Source of the DNA: Candidatus Curtissbacteria bacterium RIFCSPLOWO2_01_FULL_41_18
GTDB taxonomy: Bacteria > Patescibacteriota > Microgenomatia > Curtissbacterales > GWA2-41-24
DNA: 6,008 bases
Reading direction: 5' to 3'
Assembly: GCA_001776475.1 (NCBI GenBank)
Contig: MFBQ01000027.1
Span: 1 to 6,008, forward strand
Shown piece by piece: positions 4,618 through 6,008 of this stretch. Under the pieces are notes generated by a model. That model was given only the letters and a program-made list of their open reading frames with translations. It had not been told where the DNA came from and ran no database searches. The position numbers were made by a program, and so were the translations under genes. Each line of letters starts with the position of its first letter. The stretch's first letter is position 1.

Positions 4618-6008
4618 TTAAAAGATCTTCCTGGAAACCAGATCTTCAAAATGCTTGCTTTTCTCCTTTTTGATTTTGCCAAGATCTTGCCAATTCTCTG
4701 CCAAGATCTTTGAGATGTGCTCGCCGCCTACGGTCTCCGGCACAACAACATAATCTGCCCCAACCTCATAAATTCTTATGGCATCATGAATCCAGTAAGC
4801 GGCGGCGATAATCGGCCCTTTGTAATTTTTCTCTTTTGCAAATTTGATAAGAACCGAATTATCAACGACATCGGGATCGGTAATTATCACAAGCTTTGCG
4901 TGAGCAAATTCCAACTCCTCCAAAACCTCCGGGTCGGAAACATCACCGAAAACTGCTGTGTAACCTGTAGCCGTCAGAGTTTTAATAATCTCGGGATTAA
5001 AATCCACAACCACAATTTTTTGCTTATCGCTAACTTTGTTTTTAAGAAACTCCAGAATATCCCATCCCATTTGCTCGGCACCAATCAAAATAATATGGTC
5101 TTTTAGAATTTCTCTATTGGTCACATAGGGATCATGAGCTTTCTGAGGAAATAACTTGGCCAAATACTTATCAAGCTTTCTGTAAATTCGGCCACCATAC
5201 AATATTAGATATGCAGAAACGGTTATTGTTATAATACCGACTGCGGCAACCAGCGATACAGCACTGCCTGTTACATGCCCTAGCATTCTCCCAACAGACA
5301 TTAAAATCAAGGAAAACTCAGAAATTTGCGCAACTGTTACAGAAGTCAAGAAAGAAGTCCTATTTCTAAATTTCAAAGAAAGCATTATCGCAAAAACAAT
5401 CAGGGGATTACCAATTAGAACAAAGGCGGAAAGTATGACCACATGCGAGACCAGTACTTTGGCAGCTCCTGTTGACAACGACGCCCCAAGTAAAATAAAA
5501 AAGATGATGATAAAAAAATCGCGAACTGGCTTGACGCGAGCAGAAATCTGAATTCTATAAGCAGATGACGCAATGGCTACTCCTGCCAAAAAGGCTCCAA
5601 TAGCAATTGAAAAACCCATAAGTTCTGCCAAAGCCGAAAGTAAAAACGCCCAAGCAATTGCTGAAACAAATAACAGTTCAGTCGAATATGAGGCTAATCT
5701 AAATACATGTTTGAGCACTGTTTTGGCCATCCCATAAGCAAATCCGACTAAAAACAGCCCCTTTATAAAAATCAAAATTAGGACGGTGACTGACGGGATT
5801 TTACCTTGGCCAAATCCGGAAAGTATCATCAGTGCTAAAATCGCCACAAAATCTTGGACTAATAAATACCCAATCGCGACCTTACCATATAACGATTGCA
5901 GATCATGTTTTTCGGAAAGCAACTTGATAATAATTACTGTTGAAGAAAAGGTCAGTGCAAACGCCATGTAAAGGGCATTAATCGTAGAAAATCCCAAAGC
6001 GCTAATGA
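4618..6008 (-). CDS. CPA2 cation:proton antiporter with TrkA-N (RCK) domain, partial (N-terminus off window)
   Basis: The frame is open from the right edge, so 462 C-terminal residues are visible; a TTG at 5997 is internal, not a start, because family members have several more membrane helices before this point. Numbering from that codon, SSTVIIIKLLSEK (18-30), LLVQDFVAI with Q48-D49 (the ion/proton-binding Q-D pair of KefB/KefC-type CPA2 exchangers), IGAFLAGV (133-140), PVRDFFIIIFFILLGASL (157-174) and AQISEFSLIL (223-232) are family hallmarks. Membrane helices continue to about 268. After a linker, residues 300-420 are a TrkA-N Rossmann domain (DHIILIGAEQMGWDIL, VVVDFNPEII with the ribose-binding Asp, GDVSDPEVLEEL) that would gate transport by binding NAD(H) or another nucleotide. 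Its glycine motif is GxExxG rather than GxGxxG. No TrkA-C domain follows. Expected role: K+ or Na+ efflux in exchange for protons across the inner membrane. The N-terminal half of the exchange domain must be read outside the window. Confidence 0.95.
   Translation of the reverse strand, partial: ISALGFSTINALYMAFALTFSSTVIIIKLLSEKHDLQSLYGKVAIGYLLVQDFVAILALMILSGFGQGKIPSVTVLILIFIKGLFLVGFAYGMAKTVLKHVFRLASYSTELLFVSAIAWAFLLSALAELMGFSIAIGAFLAGVAIASSAYRIQISARVKPVRDFFIIIFFILLGASLSTGAAKVLVSHVVILSAFVLIGNPLIVFAIMLSLKFRNRTSFLTSVTVAQISEFSLILMSVGRMLGHVTGSAVSLVAAVGIITITVSAYLILYGGRIYRKLDKYLAKLFPQKAHDPYVTNREILKDHIILIGAEQMGWDILEFLKNKVSDKQKIVVVDFNPEIIKTLTATGYTAVFGDVSDPEVLEELEFAHAKLVIITDPDVVDNSVLIKFAKEKNYKGPIIAAAYWIHDAIRIYEVGADYVVVPETVGGEHISKILAENWQDLGKIKKEKSKHFEDLVSRKIF

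Noticed and set aside
4623..4709. Four AGATCT palindromes within 87 bp at the antiporter 3' end
   Set aside because: They fall in two different codon phases (K-I and D-L codons) of the conserved antiporter tail and have irregular spacing, so coincidence of Lys/Ile/Asp/Leu codons is sufficient.
4717..5971. Plus-strand open frames of 129 and 61 codons opposite the antiporter
   Set aside because: Antisense to strongly conserved CPA2/RCK motifs; no start signals.

Overview
This looks like chromosomal DNA of a small-genome, AT-rich bacterium, most likely Candidatus Patescibacteria (CPR), Microgenomates-like. The reasons are tight spacing, a 44-codon lysine-rich gene, a membrane-anchored LytR_C-type protein and a KefB-type antiporter. 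The assignment is an inference from gene style; no rRNA or other phylogenetic marker lies in the window.

Layout: (1) Positions 1-1228, minus strand, hold two proteins I cannot assign to a family: a partial helix-turn-helix-like protein running off the left edge (601 to 1) and a 153-aa soluble protein (1228 to 767). Between them lies a diverged, non-functional copy of the C-terminal end of YebC (about 766 to 647). (2) Positions 1247-2002, minus strand, hold an intact yebC/TACO1-family gene, followed at 18 nt by the 153-aa gene, whose ribosome binding site overlaps the yebC stop codon. (3) Divergently transcribed from yebC is a TPR protein with a beta-rich C-terminal domain (2143-2835, plus strand). 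(4) Positions 4525-2862, minus strand, form an apparent operon: a 44-aa basic protein with a strong ribosome binding site, a single-pass LCP-like/LytR_C protein, and a translationally coupled (ATGA overlap) 149-aa single-pass protein. (5) Positions 6008-4618, minus strand, hold the C-terminal 462 residues of a CPA2 cation:proton antiporter with a TrkA-N (RCK) domain; its N-terminus lies beyond the right edge.

The most unusual part is the left third. A second, diverged YebC tail sits downstream of the intact yebC, in the same frame as the 153-aa ORF and separated from it only by that ORF's TAG. The two tails share a 22/23-bp direct repeat at 690-712 and 1284-1306. This suggests that a small cassette (unknown gene plus replacement yebC 3' end) was inserted at, or recombined into, the 3' end of yebC, pushing the old tail downstream. 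Separately, three genes (the left HTH gene, yebC and the TPR gene) have -10-like hexamers ending 7-8 nt before their ATG and no Shine-Dalgarno sequence, which suggests leaderless transcripts, whereas the internal and small-gene starts have good Shine-Dalgarno sequences. No rRNA, tRNA, CRISPR array, transposase or convincing intrinsic terminator was seen.
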